Under the pieces are notes generated by a model that saw nothing but the letters and a program-made list of their open reading frames with translations, ran no database searches and had not been told where the DNA came from. 7,765 bases of DNA, from the NCBI GenBank assembly GCA_017960065.1, contig JAGCZK010000109.1:1-7765 (forward strand), in the 5' to 3' direction. The stretch comes from Paludibacteraceae bacterium. Lineage in GTDB: Bacteria; Bacteroidota; Bacteroidia; Bacteroidales; Paludibacteraceae. Both the position numbers and the translations under genes were made by a program. Positions 6,289 to 7,765 of the stretch are shown piece after piece; the stretch's first letter is position 1; every line of letters starts with the position of its first letter.

Positions 6289-7419
6289 ATGGAAGAGTAT
6301 TTCCCTTTGGTCAACGAATCTGGCGAGGTGATCGGCCGGGCCACCCGCACCGAGTGCCACAGCGGCTCCTTTAAGTTGCACCCGGTGGTGCACCTGCATG
6401 TGTTCAACTCCCGTGGCGAACTGTACCTGCAAAAGCGCTCGATGTCCAAAGACATCCAGCCGGGCAAGTGGGACACTTCTGTGGGCGGTCATGTGGATTA
6501 TGGCGAAACCGTACTCGAGGGCCTGCAGCGCGAGGTGCGCGAGGAACTCGGCATTACGGGTGCCGACATGCGGCCGGCTTTTGCCTATCCGTTCCGCTCG
6601 AAGGTCGAATACGAACTCGTCAATGCCTTCTATTGCATTTACGACGGTCCCATCCAACCCGATCCCGTCGAAATCGACGAAGGCCGTTTCTGGCCCATCA
6701 GTGATATCTGCGCCCATTTGGGCTATGGGGTGTTCACCCCCAACTTTGAGCAGGAGTTCAAGCGCCTGATGGTGTTTATGGCCGACCACAAGCCATTGTT
6801 CCCCTTGTCCGACGCTCCGGTCAAAAACATCATCTTTGATTTTGGGGCGGTACTGGTCGATTGGAACCCGCATTATGTGTACGACCCTTATTTTGGTGAT
6901 GCCGAAAAGGCCACCCGCTTTTTGAACGAAATCTGCACCATTGTCTGGAACGGAGAGGTCGATCGGGGCAAGCCCATCCGCGTCGCCACCGAAGAGCGGG
7001 TCGCCCTTTTCCCCGAATGGGAAAAGGAAATCCGGATGTATTTCGACCGGTGGATCGATATGATTGGCGAGGCGCTTCCCGGCATGGCCGAACTGATTTC
7101 AGCGTTGAAGGCGAAAGGCTACGGCGTCTATGGCCTCAGCAACTGGGCGCGCGAAACGTTCCGCCTGGTGGAGCACCGCTTCGAGGCCTTCGGCCTGCTC
7201 GACGGTTACATCATTTCGGGCGACGCCAAGCTGCTCAAACCCGAAACGGCGATTTATGCGGCTTTGTTGGAACGCTATCACCTGAAGGCTTCGGAGTGCC
7301 TCTTTGTCGATGACAATGCCGCCAATATCGTGGTGGGCGAGCGTATGGGGATTCGAGGAATCCGCTTTACCGACCCCGCCGCTCTGCGCGACGAGCTTCG
7401 CCGGCGCCATGTGTTGTAG
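6289..7419 (+). CDS. Fused Nudix hydrolase and HAD-family phosphatase
   Basis: A 376-residue cytoplasmic protein with two catalytic domains. The Nudix domain (about 1-165) has a complete Nudix box, G67 to I89, with E73, R81, E82, E85 and E86 all in place (GX5EX7REVREELGI), after GKWDTSVGGHV; the N-terminus resembles the YfcD-type Nudix group, which begins with a similar (F)PLVNESGEVIGRATR stretch. A short linker leads to a HAD domain (about 178-376): nucleophile D184 in FDFGAVLVDWNP, S284 in YGLSN, K317 in KLLKPE, and D341-D342 in FVDDNAAN. The position two after the nucleophile is Gly, as in the YihX-like DFGGV class. Nudix enzymes split nucleoside or other X-linked diphosphates and HAD enzymes of this class remove phosphate from small molecules, so sequential action on one substrate is possible; the substrate is unknown. 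No Shine-Dalgarno motif or clear promoter is seen upstream. It is followed by a terminator. Confidence 0.92.
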   Translation: MEEYFPLVNESGEVIGRATRTECHSGSFKLHPVVHLHVFNSRGELYLQKRSMSKDIQPGKWDTSVGGHVDYGETVLEGLQREVREELGITGADMRPAFAYPFRSKVEYELVNAFYCIYDGPIQPDPVEIDEGRFWPISDICAHLGYGVFTPNFEQEFKRLMVFMADHKPLFPLSDAPVKNIIFDFGAVLVDWNPHYVYDPYFGDAEKATRFLNEICTIVWNGEVDRGKPIRVATEERVALFPEWEKEIRMYFDRWIDMIGEALPGMAELISALKAKGYGVYGLSNWARETFRLVEHRFEAFGLLDGYIISGDAKLLKPETAIYAALLERYHLKASECLFVDDNAANIVVGERMGIRGIRFTDPAALRDELRRRHVL

Positions 7420-7425
7420 AAACAA

Positions 7426-7461
7426 TCAGGTCCGCCGTTATGGCGGACCTGACGCTCTTTT
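7426..7461 (+). terminator. Intrinsic terminator of the Nudix-HAD gene
   Basis: A perfect 11-base-pair stem, TCAGGTCCGCC (7426-7436) with GGCGGACCTGA (7442-7452), loop GTTAT, followed by CGCTC and a short T run (TTTT, 7458-7461). It begins 6 bases after the stop codon. The T run is short and a few bases removed from the stem, but the stem is strong. Confidence 0.85.
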
Positions 7462-7597
7462 ACTAATCATTGTTTAACAGCCATTGTCTGTGGCATTTGT
7501 CTTTTTGACCCGAAACCGATGCGTATGGTTTAAATCATCGTGTAAGATTCCGACAGACGGTGTTTTGCGTATGTGCCTCGGTGTCAGCGGGCTTGCA

Positions 7598-7613
7598 AAA
7601 AAAACGTTTTTTT
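7598..7613 (+). promoter_or_regulatory. A/T-rich palindrome forming the leader next to the start codon
   Basis: Seven A, CG, seven T: a perfect 16-base palindrome ending directly at the ATG of the next gene. There is no Shine-Dalgarno motif, and A/T-rich leaders are a normal translation signal in Bacteroidota. The rest of the intergenic stretch (7462-7597) shows no convincing promoter: TTTG occurs at 7504-7507 but only a poor -7 box (TATGGTTT at 7524-7531) follows, with a short spacer. Confidence 0.4.
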
Positions 7614-7765
7614 ATGAAAAATACAGTCCTTTCGCTTGTTGTGATGTGGTGTGCAGCGGTCAGCTACGCCCGGGAGTTGCCCTATAGCCTGCCCGAGGAG
7701 CAGGGCTTGTCGCAATCGGCGGTAGCGGCGTTTTTCGACTCGTTGATGGCACAGCCCAAAACGCA
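7614..7765 (+). CDS. Secreted protein, probable serine hydrolase of the beta-lactamase class (N-terminal part)
   Basis: The first 50 codons of a gene that runs off the window. The protein begins with a signal peptide: one early lysine (MKNTV), a hydrophobic core (LSLVVMWCAAV) and a likely cleavage site after SYA at residue 19. There is no good lipobox, because the residues before C13 are VMW. The following ELPYSLPEEQGLSQSAVAAFFDSLM resembles the beginning of secreted serine hydrolases related to class C beta-lactamases and penicillin-binding proteins, where a 'P..G.s...l..f...l' helix precedes the catalytic domain. The catalytic SxxK motif would lie beyond the window, so the family call is tentative. 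The gene follows a terminator and so belongs to a separate unit. The ATG at 7614 is chosen because it opens the signal peptide directly. Confidence 0.65.
   Translation, partial: MKNTVLSLVVMWCAAVSYARELPYSLPEEQGLSQSAVAAFFDSLMAQPKT

Noticed and set aside
6277..6873. 198-residue open frame on the minus strand inside the Nudix domain
   Set aside because: Antisense shadow; the + strand frame has complete Nudix and HAD motifs.
7504..7531. Possible promoter for the last gene (TTTG, then TATGGTTT)
   Set aside because: The -7 box does not fit TAnnTTTG and the spacer of 16 bases is too short; not strong enough to list as a feature.
7484..7687. 67-residue open frame overlapping the last gene
   Set aside because: It starts at TTG in the intergenic region, has no domain features, and conflicts with the clear signal peptide frame at 7614.
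1..7765. CRISPR array, tRNA, rRNA, insertion sequence or attachment site
   Set aside because: No regularly spaced direct repeats, no tRNA cloverleaf, no transposase or integrase frame, and no terminal repeats around the AT-rich insert were seen by eye.

Overview
The window comes from a member of the Bacteroidota, most likely order Bacteroidales. The Nqr subunits read like the Bacteroidales versions, most gene starts lack a Shine-Dalgarno sequence, and Bacteroidota-type promoter elements (TTTG and TAnnTTTG-like) precede the one gene that clearly needs its own promoter. Base composition is moderately GC-rich in the core genes (35 of 60 bases are G/C at 4681-4740). Genus cannot be fixed from this sequence.

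Region 1 (1-5116) is the sodium-pumping NADH:quinone oxidoreductase operon nqrABCDEF, all on the + strand. Only the C-terminal 202 residues of NqrA are present; NqrB to NqrF are complete. Gaps between genes are 7-24 bases, so this is one transcription unit. All key cofactor sites are visible: the FMN-accepting threonines of NqrB (T222) and NqrC (T209), the cysteine pairs of NqrD (C30, C113) and NqrE (C26, C120), and the 2Fe-2S, FAD and NADH sites of NqrF. The enzyme passes electrons from NADH through NqrF, the D/E iron-sulfur centre, and the flavins of C and B to quinone, and exports Na+. A strong hairpin terminator (5121-5151) closes the operon.

Region 2 (5152-6265) is an AT-richer insert-like segment. 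It holds one gene for a DUF1016/YhcG-type PD-(D/E)XK nuclease, broken into two reading frames by a one-base shift at or near a run of six G. Both halves are otherwise intact and keep the conserved residues. The C-terminal half has no ATG of its own.

Region 3 (6289-7461) is a GC-rich gene for a single polypeptide with an N-terminal Nudix hydrolase and a C-terminal HAD-family phosphatase, followed by a clear terminator. Both active sites look complete.

Region 4 (7462-7765) is a 152-base intergenic stretch, then the first 50 codons of a secreted protein. Its start resembles serine hydrolases of the beta-lactamase/penicillin-binding class, and it runs off the window.

I found no CRISPR array, tRNA, rRNA, insertion sequence or convincing new multi-gene system. 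The most unusual items are the frameshifted nuclease and the Nudix-HAD fusion.
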